64,000 bases of DNA from NCBI GenBank assembly GCA_031553885.1, contig JAVBKV010000024.1, positions 1 to 64,000 on the forward strand. The letters run 5' to 3'. This DNA is from JAVBKV01 sp031553885 (lineage in GTDB: Bacteria; Bacteroidota; Bacteroidia; Bacteroidales; Azobacteroidaceae). Below, piece after piece: positions 35,137 to 44,069 of this stretch. Every line of letters starts with the position of its first letter. Position 1 is the first letter of the stretch. The translations under genes and the position numbers were made by a program. The notes below the pieces were generated by a model. That model ran no database searches and was not told the DNA's origin. It was given only the letters and a program-made list of their open reading frames with translations.

Positions 35137-36492
35137 TTACCTTCTTCCACCTCCACCGGAAGAACGGGAACTAGAACTTCCGCCTCCACTGCTACTTCCG
35201 GAAGAACGGGAGCTTGAGCTTCCACCTCCACTACTTCCTGATGAGTAACTGCTACCTCCACTACTACCGGAAGAATAGCTACTGGAAGAAGACGAAGAAC
35301 GACCGCTGCTGTAAGTCGAGCCGCTCGAACTCCCACTATTATAAGACCTTGAAGAAGAACCACTGTAAGAGCTTCCTGAAGAACTACTCGAACGTGTTGT
35401 TCCCTCATAATTATAGTTGGATGATGAACCGTTGTTACTATTCGAACTTATGGTTCTTGTACGGGTTGTAACTCCGGATGAACTACTACGTCCGGAAACC
35501 GCTTCCTGACCGCTTTCCGTATTCCGGCGAACCGTACGGGTAGTTGTTCCCGGATCTGAAGAAGTAGATCTGCGTGTTGTTGTACGGTATTGGGAATCAT
35601 CGGAAGAAGTCCTCGTAGATGTTGAATATTCGGAAGACCTGCCGCTGGAAGTTCTGCCGGAAACAGAAGAACCCCTTGTTGTAGAAGACCTACCGCTGGT
35701 ATAACCATCAGAAGAGCGTCCTGAGCCATAATCAGCTGAACGTCCTGCAGAATACCTCGAACTACGGCCACTACTGTAAGTGCTGCTGCGTCCTCCGGGA
35801 TAATAATTATGCGAACGGGATCCGGCATAATAACCGTCGTAATAGCCATAACTGTATCCCCCCCAGCCTCCACCGTAATAACACCAGGGATCATACCAGG
35901 GTGAATACCATCCGGTATACCAAGGAGAGTACCATCCGGTATACCAGGGTGAATACCAGCGAGAACCCCAATACCATGAAGAGCCCCAACCACCGTAATA
36001 CCACGGATCGTACCAGCCATAATAACCTGATCCATAGCCTCCGTTGAAATTAATAGTCAAGGAAGAATTAGAAGCCGGTTGTTCCTCGAAATCCAGTTCA
36101 TATCCGTTACCATCATAGTAAATATTGACGTTATCGGCACCTACGATAGTAATTTTGGATGGATCATGAAACTTAACAATCCGTTGGGTATATTCACCCT
36201 CCACATATTCTACAACCGAATCTTCGGGAACTATTTCTTCTTCTACATAAAGAGTATCGTTGATGTACCTCCTGTTGTATTCATCAATGTCACGATCACT
36301 ACTAACCGTCGCTGCCACAACAACAGGTTTTGCTTCTTTCTGAGGTTCGGATTTTTTTACTTCTTTCTGAGGTTCGGATTTTTTGCTCTTGGTTGAGTAA
36401 TATACATCATCTGTAAATCCCTCATCCTGAGCTACAATCGAAAATGCCAAAGAAAGCATCACTAACAAAGAACACCATTTGACAGTTTTCAT
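35137..36492 (-). CDS. Exported Trp/Tyr/Gly-rich then Ser/Gly/Arg-rich protein, unknown function
   Basis: This 451-residue protein has a signal peptide (to about residue 21), an acidic region with a duplicated KKSEPQKE (37-53), a compact 100-150 segment (TITIVGADNVNIYYDGN-like strands), a Trp/Tyr/Gly-rich block (151-222) with two exact WYSPWYTG units plus a third WYSPWY (179-200), and a low-complexity Ser/Gly/Arg tail (223-451). It could be an extracellular adhesive or structural protein, but no family is recognised. It is encoded just upstream of the FadL-like gene. Confidence 0.82.
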   Translation of the reverse strand: MKTVKWCSLLVMLSLAFSIVAQDEGFTDDVYYSTKSKKSEPQKEVKKSEPQKEAKPVVVAATVSSDRDIDEYNRRYINDTLYVEEEIVPEDSVVEYVEGEYTQRIVKFHDPSKITIVGADNVNIYYDGNGYELDFEEQPASNSSLTINFNGGYGSGYYGWYDPWYYGGWGSSWYWGSRWYSPWYTGWYSPWYTGWYSPWYDPWCYYGGGWGGYSYGYYDGYYAGSRSHNYYPGGRSSTYSSGRSSRYSAGRSADYGSGRSSDGYTSGRSSTTRGSSVSGRTSSGRSSEYSTSTRTSSDDSQYRTTTRRSTSSDPGTTTRTVRRNTESGQEAVSGRSSSSGVTTRTRTISSNSNNGSSSNYNYEGTTRSSSSSGSSYSGSSSRSYNSGSSSGSTYSSGRSSSSSSSYSSGSSGGSSYSSGSSGGGSSSSRSSGSSSGGGSSSSRSSGGGGRR

Positions 36493-36685
36493 AGTTTTAA
36501 TCTCCTATTTATTTTGTAAAACAATTAGTATATTAGCTGTAAGTTAGACGAATCAAACCGGTTTTCGTTTAAACAAAACACAAGTCTTTTCAATACAAAA
36601 ATATAAAAAATTGCAAACGCTGCAAGGAGATGAGAAATATTTAACTTATTTTACATTATAACCTACGGAATAAAATACATTATCT

Positions 36686-37075
36686 TCATATATCTGTTTC
36701 GGATACAGTACTATGAATGATATCCAAATGCTCTTTGATTTTTCCAGCCCAGGAAGCTCTTTTTAGTTGCCATTTTTGAAATTGCTCGTTCGTAAGTACA
36801 GCTTTCAACCCGGAAATTTTAGCCTCGAAAGCTTCCACCCATCCGGTTTTCTCGGAAATAAAATTTTCCATTTTTTTTGCGTAATCCAGGTTTATCTCCT
36901 TTACTTTTTGTTTTTGTTTTCCATTCAAAGAAAGATCGGCAGTCATGACTTCCGTTTGATTATCAGCCAACTCTTCCGGAGTCGGCTTAATAACAACCGG
37001 AGTCTGGGCCGTCAGTGAAAAAGAAAACATCCAGCACACAAGGAGATAAAGTCCTTTTACGAACATCGTTTTCAT
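36686..37075 (-). CDS. Small periplasmic helical protein, Spy/DUF4890-like
   Basis: From the Met at 37075 the protein has 129 residues with a signal peptide (MKTMFVKGLYLLVCWMFSFS, cleavage after TAQ). The mature part is charged and helical: LSLNGKQKQKVKEINLDYAKKM, then LKAVLTNEQFQKWQ, which resembles the LTxxQ motif of Spy/CpxP-type periplasmic chaperones. The 193-nt gap to the next gene and the 138-nt stretch upstream hold nothing clear. Function is inferred only from the motif. Confidence 0.65.
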   Translation of the reverse strand: MKTMFVKGLYLLVCWMFSFSLTAQTPVVIKPTPEELADNQTEVMTADLSLNGKQKQKVKEINLDYAKKMENFISEKTGWVEAFEAKISGLKAVLTNEQFQKWQLKRASWAGKIKEHLDIIHSTVSETDI

Positions 37076-37225
37076 TGATAATTTAATTAAGTGATACAAT
37101 CGTCGTTTTTTTATCTACAATCAATAGAACAGAGAATCGGTTATCGATGTTGATTAAAAAAAGTTATTTATAATGTAAAGTCCATAAGATAATCAGACAG
37201 TGTTTCCACCTACATTCTTTTTGTA

Positions 37226-37233
37226 TACCTTTG
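37226..37233 (+). promoter_or_regulatory. Promoter -7 box of the YgiQ gene
   Basis: TACCTTTG lies only 5 nt before the ATG at 37238, so the transcript would be nearly leaderless, unless an upstream start exists. Confidence 0.45.
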
Positions 37234-37237
37234 CACT

Positions 37238-39049
37238 ATGAAACAATGGAAATTAACGGATTGGTTGCCCACTACCAAAAAAGAAACCGAACTGAGAGGC
37301 TGGGATGAACTGGATGTAATTTTTTTCACAGGAGATGCATACGTGGATCATCCTTCCTTCGGAGCGGCGGTAATCGGGAGAACCCTGGAAGCGATGGGAC
37401 TGAAAGTTGCAATTGTACCCCAACCCAACTGGAGGGATGACGGGCGTGATTTCAAAAAACTGGGAAAACCCAGGCTTTTCTTTGCTGTCTCTGCCGGAGC
37501 TATGGACTCCATGATCAATAAATATACAGCCAACAAACGACTCCGATCGGAAGATGCTTACACACCGGATGCCAGGACGGATATGCGCCCGGAATATCCG
37601 ACCATTGTATATACCAGGTTTCTTAAGCAGTTCTTTCCGGACACTCCGATCGTAATCGGAGGTATTGAAGCTTCCCTGCGCCGATTATCCCACTACGACT
37701 ACTGGCAGGACAAACTTTTACCCGGAATACTGGCACAATCTGAAGCCGACTTGCTGATTTACGGCATGGGAGAAAAACCGGTACGGGCATTGGTTGAGGG
37801 GATGAAAAATCAGAAAGAGGTCAAAGAACTGACCCATATCCCTCAAACCGTATTCAAGACTACATTCATAGAGCCGGCTGATAACGATATCCTGTTGTTT
37901 TCATACGAAGAATGCTTGAAGGATAAAAAGAAACAGGCTCAAAATTTCCGTCACATCGAAGAGGAATCGAATAAATACAACGCTTCCCGTCTAATACAAC
38001 CAACAGGGAATCAATATATGGTTGTCAACCCTCCTTATCCTCCTCTGACTACAGAAGAAATAGATGTGGTTTACGATTTACCCTACACCCGCCTGCCCCA
38101 TCCGAAATACAAGGAAAAAAGGATTCCTGCCTACGAAATGATCCGGCACTCGATTACTATTCACAGGGGATGTTTCGGAGGATGTGCATTCTGCACCATA
38201 TCGGCTCATCAGGGAAAATTCATTGCTTCCCGCTCTGTAAAATCCATATTAAAAGAGGTCAGGCAGATAACTGAAATGCCGGATTTCAAAGGATACCTGA
38301 GCGATCTGGGAGGGCCATCGGCCAATATGTACCGCATGCAGGGAAAAGACCTGAAAATATGCAGCAAGTGTGCAAAACCGTCCTGCATCTACCCCAAAAT
38401 ATGCCCGAACCTGAATGCCGACCATCAGCCTTTGCTGGAACTTTACCGGGCAGTAGACCAGGTTCCCGGAATAAAGAAATCATTCATCGGCAGTGGAATC
38501 CGTTACGACATGCTGCTCCACTCCTACCCGGACGGCAAATTGAACCGGGCTGCCGGAGATTACACCAAAGAACTGATCGTCAATCATGTATCCGGAAGGT
38601 TAAAGGTAGCTCCGGAACATACTTCCTCTGAGGTACTGAATTATATCCGCAAGCCTTCGTTCGATTCTTTTTATCAGTTCAAAAGAATTTTCGATAAGAT
38701 TAATAAAGATTACGACCTGAATCAGCAGTTGATCCCTTATTTCATCAGTTCACACCCGGGCTGTACCGAAACGGATATGGCCGAACTGGCTGTTGTTTCA
38801 AAGTCACTGAATTTCCAATTGGAACAGGTTCAGGATTTTACTCCCACTCCAATGACCCTATCTACTGAAATCTATTACAGCGGATATCATCCTTATTCGC
38901 TCAAGCCTGTATTCACTCCACGCAGCCGGGAAGAAAAACTCAATCAACGACAGTATTTCTTCTGGTACGACAGGGAATACAAGCAACCCATTATCCGTTC
39001 GCTCAATCGGTTGAAACGTCCAGATCTGATAAAAAAACTGTATTCGTAA
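37238..39049 (+). CDS. YgiQ-family radical SAM protein
   Basis: This 603-residue protein matches UPF0313/YgiQ: an N-terminal cobalamin-binding-like domain (FFTGDAYVDHPSFG, IVIGGIEASLRR), the radical SAM cluster CFGGCAFC (Cys312, Cys316, Cys319), an extra cysteine set (CSKCAKPSCIYPKICPNL), and the C-terminal DUF3362-like region (VQDFTPTPMTLSTEIYYSG). The substrate is unknown. It converges on the acyl-CoA synthetase gene with the stops abutting. Confidence 0.94.
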   Translation: MKQWKLTDWLPTTKKETELRGWDELDVIFFTGDAYVDHPSFGAAVIGRTLEAMGLKVAIVPQPNWRDDGRDFKKLGKPRLFFAVSAGAMDSMINKYTANKRLRSEDAYTPDARTDMRPEYPTIVYTRFLKQFFPDTPIVIGGIEASLRRLSHYDYWQDKLLPGILAQSEADLLIYGMGEKPVRALVEGMKNQKEVKELTHIPQTVFKTTFIEPADNDILLFSYEECLKDKKKQAQNFRHIEEESNKYNASRLIQPTGNQYMVVNPPYPPLTTEEIDVVYDLPYTRLPHPKYKEKRIPAYEMIRHSITIHRGCFGGCAFCTISAHQGKFIASRSVKSILKEVRQITEMPDFKGYLSDLGGPSANMYRMQGKDLKICSKCAKPSCIYPKICPNLNADHQPLLELYRAVDQVPGIKKSFIGSGIRYDMLLHSYPDGKLNRAAGDYTKELIVNHVSGRLKVAPEHTSSEVLNYIRKPSFDSFYQFKRIFDKINKDYDLNQQLIPYFISSHPGCTETDMAELAVVSKSLNFQLEQVQDFTPTPMTLSTEIYYSGYHPYSLKPVFTPRSREEKLNQRQYFFWYDREYKQPIIRSLNRLKRPDLIKKLYS

Positions 39050-40699
39050 TTATTTTTTTCCCCGGATTTCAACCCGGCGGATTTTTCCGCTGATTGTTTT
39101 GGGAAGTTCTTCCACAAACTCGATGATCCGCGGGTATTTATAAGGAGCTGTAACCGTTTTGACATGCTCCTGTATTTCCTTTATCAATGCATCTCCGGCT
39201 TTATCCTTATAGTTCGGAGCCAATACGATAGTAGCCTTGACCACCTGTCCCCGCACTTCATCCGGTACTCCGGTAATGGCACATTCCACAACTGCAGGAT
39301 GCGTCATGAGGGCACTTTCCACCTCAAACGGGCCAATGCGGTACCCTGAGCTTTTAATCACATCATCATTACGCCCGACAAACCAGTAATAACCGTCTTC
39401 GTCCCGCCAGGCAATATCTCCGGTATGATACACATTGTCATAATACACATTTTCCGTAAGCTCGGGATCACGGTAATACCCCATAAACAATCCTACCGGC
39501 CTTCCTTTATCAGTACGGAAAATAATTTCTCCCTGTTCTCCGTCTTCCGCTGTACGTCCGTCAGCTGTTATCAGGTCCATATCGTAGGCCGGACTTGGCA
39601 TTCCCATAGAGCCGGGCCGGGGTTCCATCCAGGGAAAAGTTGCGATTGTCACGGTTGTTTCCGTTTGGCCGAAACCTTCCATCAGTTTAATGCCGGTTGC
39701 TTTGTAAAAAGCCTGATATACCGAAGGGTTCAGAGGCTCTCCTGCTATGGTGCAGTACTTCAGTGATGACAGGTCGTAGTTGGCTATATCTTCCCTGATC
39801 ATGAAACGGAATACAGTCGGAGGCGCACAAAACGATGTAACTTTATAATCCTGAATAATCTGTAGCAAATCGGCTGGGGTGAATTTCTCGTGATCATAGA
39901 CAAATACACAAGCCCCCACGATCCACTGCCCGTAAATTTTACCCCAGGCCGCTTTGGCCCATCCTGTATCTGCTAAAGTCAGGTGCAGGCTGTCTTCTTT
40001 CAGATTATGCCAGTAACCCGCTGTTACAATATGCCCTAACGGATAGGTAAAATTATGAATTACCATTTTGGGATTTCCTGTTGTTCCGGAAGTAAAATAC
40101 AGCAGGAAAATGTCTTCGTTTGTATTTACGTTCTCCGGTTTTACAAACGGCGGAGCCTGCTCCAATCCTTGTTGAAAATCTTTCCAGCCTTCAGGTACCA
40201 ACGGGCCGATCGAAATGCAATGATTGACGGAAGGAGATTCCGGTAGTGCATCGTTGATATGACCGATTATCTCCTCTTCCCCCACACTGATAATCGCCTT
40301 GATATCAGCCGCATTACAACGATATATAATATCTTTTTTAGTTAGCAGGTGTGTGGCAGGAATAGCCACAGCTCCGATTTTATGCAGACCGAGAATGGCA
40401 AACCAATACTGATAACGACGCTTAAGAATCAGCATAACCATATCTCCTTTTCCAATCCCCAGGGATTGAAAAAAAGATGCTGCAGCATCACTCCTGGCTT
40501 TTAATTCGGCAAAAGTAAAATCGATGTGTTCGCCTTTATCGTTGGTCCAGCAAAGCGCTTTTTTATCCGGTGCCTGCCGGGCCCACTCATCTACGATGTC
40601 ATAAGCAAAATTAAAATGATCCGGAACCTGCATCCGGAAATTTGCTTTAAAATCAGCCTGATCGGCAAATTTTGTCTGGGGAATATATTTTTCTACCAT
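39050..40699 (-). CDS. AMP-forming acyl-CoA synthetase (acetyl/medium-chain type)
   Basis: This 549-residue protein belongs to the ANL superfamily: phosphate loop TSGTTGNPK (203-211), GFGQTETT, YHTGDIAWRDEDGY, and the C-terminal catalytic lysine region PKTISGKIRR. It activates a carboxylic acid to the acyl-CoA, possibly acetate, propionate or a medium-chain acid. It is cotranscribed with the upstream XRE-cupin regulator (4-nt gap), a very common pairing that suggests the regulator controls it. Confidence 0.93.
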   Translation of the reverse strand: MVEKYIPQTKFADQADFKANFRMQVPDHFNFAYDIVDEWARQAPDKKALCWTNDKGEHIDFTFAELKARSDAAASFFQSLGIGKGDMVMLILKRRYQYWFAILGLHKIGAVAIPATHLLTKKDIIYRCNAADIKAIISVGEEEIIGHINDALPESPSVNHCISIGPLVPEGWKDFQQGLEQAPPFVKPENVNTNEDIFLLYFTSGTTGNPKMVIHNFTYPLGHIVTAGYWHNLKEDSLHLTLADTGWAKAAWGKIYGQWIVGACVFVYDHEKFTPADLLQIIQDYKVTSFCAPPTVFRFMIREDIANYDLSSLKYCTIAGEPLNPSVYQAFYKATGIKLMEGFGQTETTVTIATFPWMEPRPGSMGMPSPAYDMDLITADGRTAEDGEQGEIIFRTDKGRPVGLFMGYYRDPELTENVYYDNVYHTGDIAWRDEDGYYWFVGRNDDVIKSSGYRIGPFEVESALMTHPAVVECAITGVPDEVRGQVVKATIVLAPNYKDKAGDALIKEIQEHVKTVTAPYKYPRIIEFVEELPKTISGKIRRVEIRGKK

Positions 40700-40703
40700 T
40701 ATT

Positions 40704-41258
40704 TTATAATATAATTGCTAAAAATTTAACCGGCTTTCCATCCAGGGCTTTCATCCCGTGAGGACAGGAAGAATCAAAGTAAATGCTATCGCCTTCCGCA
40801 AGGATCAGGTCTTTATCATTGATACGGAATTGCAAACGACCTTCCAGCACATAATTGAATTCCTGACCGGTATGCGCGTTCAGGTAAATGGGATTCTCGT
40901 TTGGCTCGACAGTCACTTCAAACGGTTCGGCTTTCGGATTTTTGAAACCACTGGCCAGTGCCTGATATTTGTAGGCTTTTGTTCGCTCTACGGAAATTCC
41001 TTTACCATAACGAGTCAGGTAATACGATTTCATCCGCGGCTCATCTCCCGAAATCAGTGTGGAAGTGTCGACTCCCAGGTTTTGAGCCACATCGAACAAA
41101 TAACTCATCGGGATATCGATATCACCCGACTCATACAACTCTATATCTTCGGCCGACTTTCCGCAGTGTGCAGCCATTTCTTCAAAAGAAAGATCCAGCG
41201 ACTCGCGTAAACCTTTCAGCCGTTCTGCTATTTGCTTAATTTGCTCATTCATAATCAT
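40704..41258 (-). CDS. XRE-cupin transcriptional regulator
   Basis: This 184-residue protein has an N-terminal helix-turn-helix (LRESLDLSFEEMAAHCGKSAEDIELYESG) and a C-terminal cupin (about 105-184, NAHTGQEFNYVLEGRLQFRI and GDSIYFDSSCPHGMKAL). The cupin probably binds a small effector related to the acid activated by the downstream synthetase. The start may be the Met at 41252 (MNEQIKQ). Confidence 0.92.
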   Translation of the reverse strand: MIMNEQIKQIAERLKGLRESLDLSFEEMAAHCGKSAEDIELYESGDIDIPMSYLFDVAQNLGVDTSTLISGDEPRMKSYYLTRYGKGISVERTKAYKYQALASGFKNPKAEPFEVTVEPNENPIYLNAHTGQEFNYVLEGRLQFRINDKDLILAEGDSIYFDSSCPHGMKALDGKPVKFLAIIL

Positions 41259-41283
41259 ATTATTAAATTCATAGATTCAAACT

Positions 41284-41919
41284 TTACCGGGCTGTAATAT
41301 GAAAACACGCCTGCTTCTTCTCATGTTTAACGTAACAGGCATTTTCTTTCTTTAAATCCCTCAAAACAGAAGCAAGTACCATTTTTAATTGCTCGGGAGA
41401 CAGATCCGTTTTGCTCCGGTCGTCTTTTTTAAAACGTTTCCAGGATATATCAATAGTCGTTGCATACATGTGAGCGGAATTCTTGGATGAGTTTCCGTTC
41501 CTTTTCCTTAATTGCCCAATATCGTCCCTTGTCCGGGTAATACTGGTAATAATCAGTTTATAACGCGGAGCATTAAGACTCTGAAGCGAATCTGCAAAAT
41601 TGTCTCCTATCCTGTTTAGCAACTTTGCAGCCTGAGGTACCAAATAAGGAATGGAGTGAGTCAGATCTTCAATCTCGTATACTCCATTGGATTCTATTTT
41701 TTTAAGTTTTCCTTTTTTTTGTTCTGCTTCATCCCGGTTAGCTACTGGATCGATTCCGATCTTTTGAGCAGTTTCCAGGTGTAAATCATTCAAGTCGTTG
41801 AAATCGCGATTGTAACTTCCCAGGTAACGAATCGGTTTTACTTCTTTTTCACCACAAGACGAAAAAAGCAAAAATACAAAAGAAACAACAATGAGACATT
41901 TATAAGGTAAAACCTTCAT
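41284..41919 (-). CDS. DUF5715 lipoprotein
   Basis: This 211-residue protein has a lipoprotein signal (FVFLLFSSCGEKE). The body matches DUF5715: PIRYLGSYNRDFNDLNDLH, LVPQAAKLLNRIGDNFADSL, LIITSITRTRDDIGQLRKRN, SAHMYATTIDISW, and the ending KQACFHITAR. The SxHxxxxxxD and terminal xxHIT pattern recalls D,D-peptidases of the MepA/VanY kind, so a cell-wall role is possible but unproven. It is divergent from phoH. Confidence 0.82.
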   Translation of the reverse strand: MKVLPYKCLIVVSFVFLLFSSCGEKEVKPIRYLGSYNRDFNDLNDLHLETAQKIGIDPVANRDEAEQKKGKLKKIESNGVYEIEDLTHSIPYLVPQAAKLLNRIGDNFADSLQSLNAPRYKLIITSITRTRDDIGQLRKRNGNSSKNSAHMYATTIDISWKRFKKDDRSKTDLSPEQLKMVLASVLRDLKKENACYVKHEKKQACFHITAR

Positions 41920-42000
41920 GAATAGCAGAATTAAAAAAATTTAGATGCAAAAGTATCAATTATCTTTCATTCATACAACCGATGATTTCAATTTATTATT

Positions 42001-42008
42001 TACTTTTG
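42001..42008 (+). promoter_or_regulatory. Promoter -7 box of phoH
   Basis: TACTTTTG lies 35 nt before the ATG at 42044 and inside the longer reading from 41945, supporting the internal start. Confidence 0.55.
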
Positions 42009-42043
42009 TGCTTGTAAATTTAAAAACAAAAAATAAACGGCGA

Positions 42044-43054
42044 ATGATAGAAAGAGTGATAATCCTGGACGGTGCTGATCCTGTTATTTTTTTCGGAACC
42101 AATAATTCCAATATTCAACTGATTAAGTCATTGTACCCCAAATTACGGATCGTAGCCCGGGGCAATGTAATGAAAGTAATCGGTGATGAATTGGAACTGG
42201 TTGCTTTTGAAGAAAAAATCCGGGAACTGGAAAAACACACACAGGAGTACAACTTATTGAATGAAGAAATCATTCTGAAAATCATCAAGGGAGGGAATGA
42301 AAACGGAAGCATGCCCAAACAGGACAACCTGATTATTTATGGCATGAACGGGAAACCCATCATTGCCCGAACCGAAAATCAACAAAAACTAGTTGAAGCT
42401 TTTGACAAAAACGATATGCTTTTTGCTATCGGCCCGGCAGGTTCCGGAAAAACATATACGGCAATTGCACTGGCAGTCAAAGCATTAAAAAACAAAGAAG
42501 TCCGGAAAATCATTCTGAGCCGGCCGGCCGTGGAAGCAGGCGAAAAACTGGGATTTCTTCCCGGAGATATGAAAGAAAAGATCGATCCATACCTGCAACC
42601 GCTGTACGATGCACTGGAAGACATGATTCCTGTGGCAAAACTGAAGGAACATCTGGAAAACAAAGTCATCCAGATCGCCCCACTGGCCTTTATGCGGGGA
42701 CGTACTCTGAGCGATGCGGTTATCATCCTGGACGAAGCCCAGAATACCACTACGCATCAGATCAAAATGTTCCTGACCCGGATGGGAATGAATGCCAAAA
42801 TGATTATTACAGGAGATATCACCCAGATAGACCTCCCTCCCTCTCAAACCTCGGGATTGATTCATGCCATGCACATCCTGAAACATGTACCCGGAATCGG
42901 ACATATCGAATTCAATAAAAAAGATATAGTCCGACATAAATTGGTGCAACGAATCGTGGAAGCCTATGAAAAACATGAAGGGGATGAAAGAAATGAGAGG
43001 AATGAAAAAAAATCGAGCCTACCGCATGTCCGCGGAGCGGACAAATCTATGTAG
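42044..43054 (+). CDS. phoH: PhoH-family ATPase
   Basis: From the ATG at 42044 the protein has 336 residues. An N-terminal KH-like part (RIVARGNVMKVIGDELEL) precedes the PhoH ATPase with Walker A GPAGSGKT (130-137), SRPAVEAGEKLGFLPGD, and Walker B VIILDEAQN. Family members are RNA-associated ATPases, often beside ybeY. The last dozen residues (SLPHVRGADKSM) are read from an intergenic twin-hairpin repeat, so the original C-terminus was probably overwritten or extended. It lies upstream of purC and menG. Confidence 0.93.
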   Translation: MIERVIILDGADPVIFFGTNNSNIQLIKSLYPKLRIVARGNVMKVIGDELELVAFEEKIRELEKHTQEYNLLNEEIILKIIKGGNENGSMPKQDNLIIYGMNGKPIIARTENQQKLVEAFDKNDMLFAIGPAGSGKTYTAIALAVKALKNKEVRKIILSRPAVEAGEKLGFLPGDMKEKIDPYLQPLYDALEDMIPVAKLKEHLENKVIQIAPLAFMRGRTLSDAVIILDEAQNTTTHQIKMFLTRMGMNAKMIITGDITQIDLPPSQTSGLIHAMHILKHVPGIGHIEFNKKDIVRHKLVQRIVEAYEKHEGDERNERNEKKSSLPHVRGADKSM

Positions 43055-43074
43055 CCACGGGTATTAACCCGTGG
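43000..43074. repeat. Twin-hairpin intergenic repeat, copy 2
   Basis: Perfect hairpins GTCCGC/GCGGAC (43028-43042) and CCACGGGT/ACCCGTGG (43055-43074) are separated by 12 nt. This is the reverse complement arrangement of the copy at 5573-5645. The phoH stop codon (43052-43054) lies in the spacer. Confidence 0.75.
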
Positions 43075-43111
43075 AAAATAAAAAATAAATGAATTGTCAA
43101 TTTTTTTATAT

Positions 43112-44056
43112 ATGAAGAATACATTAACAAGAACAGATTTTCAGTTTCCGGGTCAAACCAACGTATACCACGGAAAAGTGAGGGATGTATACAGCATTGG
43201 AAAAGATACGCTGGTTATGATTGCAACTGACCGTATATCTGCATTCGATGTTATTTTACCTCAGGGAATTCCCTATAAAGGACAAGTGCTGAATCAAATT
43301 GCTTCCAAGTTTCTGGATGCAACTGCAGACATTGTTCCGAACTGGAAAATCGCGTCACCCGATCCTATGGTAACCGTGGGCCTGCGTTGCGAACCGTATA
43401 AAGTTGAAATGGTAATACGAGGTTACCTGACCGGAAGCGCCTGGCGGGAATACAAATCCGGTGCACGTACTCTTTGCGGCGTAACATTGCCCGATGGGAT
43501 GAAAGAAAACCAACGGTTTCCCGAACCGATTATTACTCCTACGACAAAAGCCGACGAAGGCCACGATGAAAATATCTCGAAAGAAGAAATCATCGCCCAG
43601 GGGTTGGTAGGTAAAGAGGAATACGAACAACTGGAAAAATATACCCAAGCATTGTTTCAACGCGGAACAGAAATGGCGGCTCAAAAAGGATTGATTTTAG
43701 TGGATACCAAGTATGAATTCGGGAAAAAAGATGAAAAAATTTACCTGATTGACGAAATCCACACACCGGACTCTTCCCGTTATTTTTATGCTGAAGGTTA
43801 TCTGGAGCGGTTCGAAAAAGGAGAAGAGCAAAAACAACTCTCCAAGGAATTTGTACGCAAATGGTTAATGGAAAACGGATTCCAGGGAAAAGAAGGTCAA
43901 CAGGTTCCTGAAATGACGGAAATTTATTGCAACAGTGTTTCGGAACGATACATTGAATTGTATGAAAACATTACCGGAGAAACGTTTGTAAAAGCAGACA
44001 TCTCAGATGTTCCGGGAAGAATTGAAAAGAATATACTGGCATTTCTGGAAAAATAA
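43112..44056 (+). CDS. purC: Phosphoribosylaminoimidazole-succinocarboxamide synthase
   Basis: From the ATG at 43112 the protein has 314 residues, the long (eukaryote-like/Bacteroidetes) SAICAR synthase type. It carries GKVRDVYSIGKDTLVMIATDRISAFDV, the substrate motif PITPTTKADEGHDE, and LIDEIHTPDSSRY. It joins CAIR and aspartate in purine synthesis. It follows phoH by 57 nt, mostly repeat, and is followed 13 nt later by menG. Confidence 0.96.
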   Translation: MKNTLTRTDFQFPGQTNVYHGKVRDVYSIGKDTLVMIATDRISAFDVILPQGIPYKGQVLNQIASKFLDATADIVPNWKIASPDPMVTVGLRCEPYKVEMVIRGYLTGSAWREYKSGARTLCGVTLPDGMKENQRFPEPIITPTTKADEGHDENISKEEIIAQGLVGKEEYEQLEKYTQALFQRGTEMAAQKGLILVDTKYEFGKKDEKIYLIDEIHTPDSSRYFYAEGYLERFEKGEEQKQLSKEFVRKWLMENGFQGKEGQQVPEMTEIYCNSVSERYIELYENITGETFVKADISDVPGRIEKNILAFLEK

Positions 44057-44069
44057 ACGAGAGATCCAA

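Noticed and set aside
35448..36035. A 195-codon minus-strand ORF overlapping the Ser/Gly-rich protein
   Set aside because: It is another frame of the same repetitive DNA; the Gly/Ile/Pro-rich translation reflects the repeats and it lacks a start context.
41945..42043. Longer phoH reading frame from 41945
   Set aside because: It would begin upstream of the promoter box at 42001-42008; the ATG at 42044 starts with the expected PhoH N-terminus.
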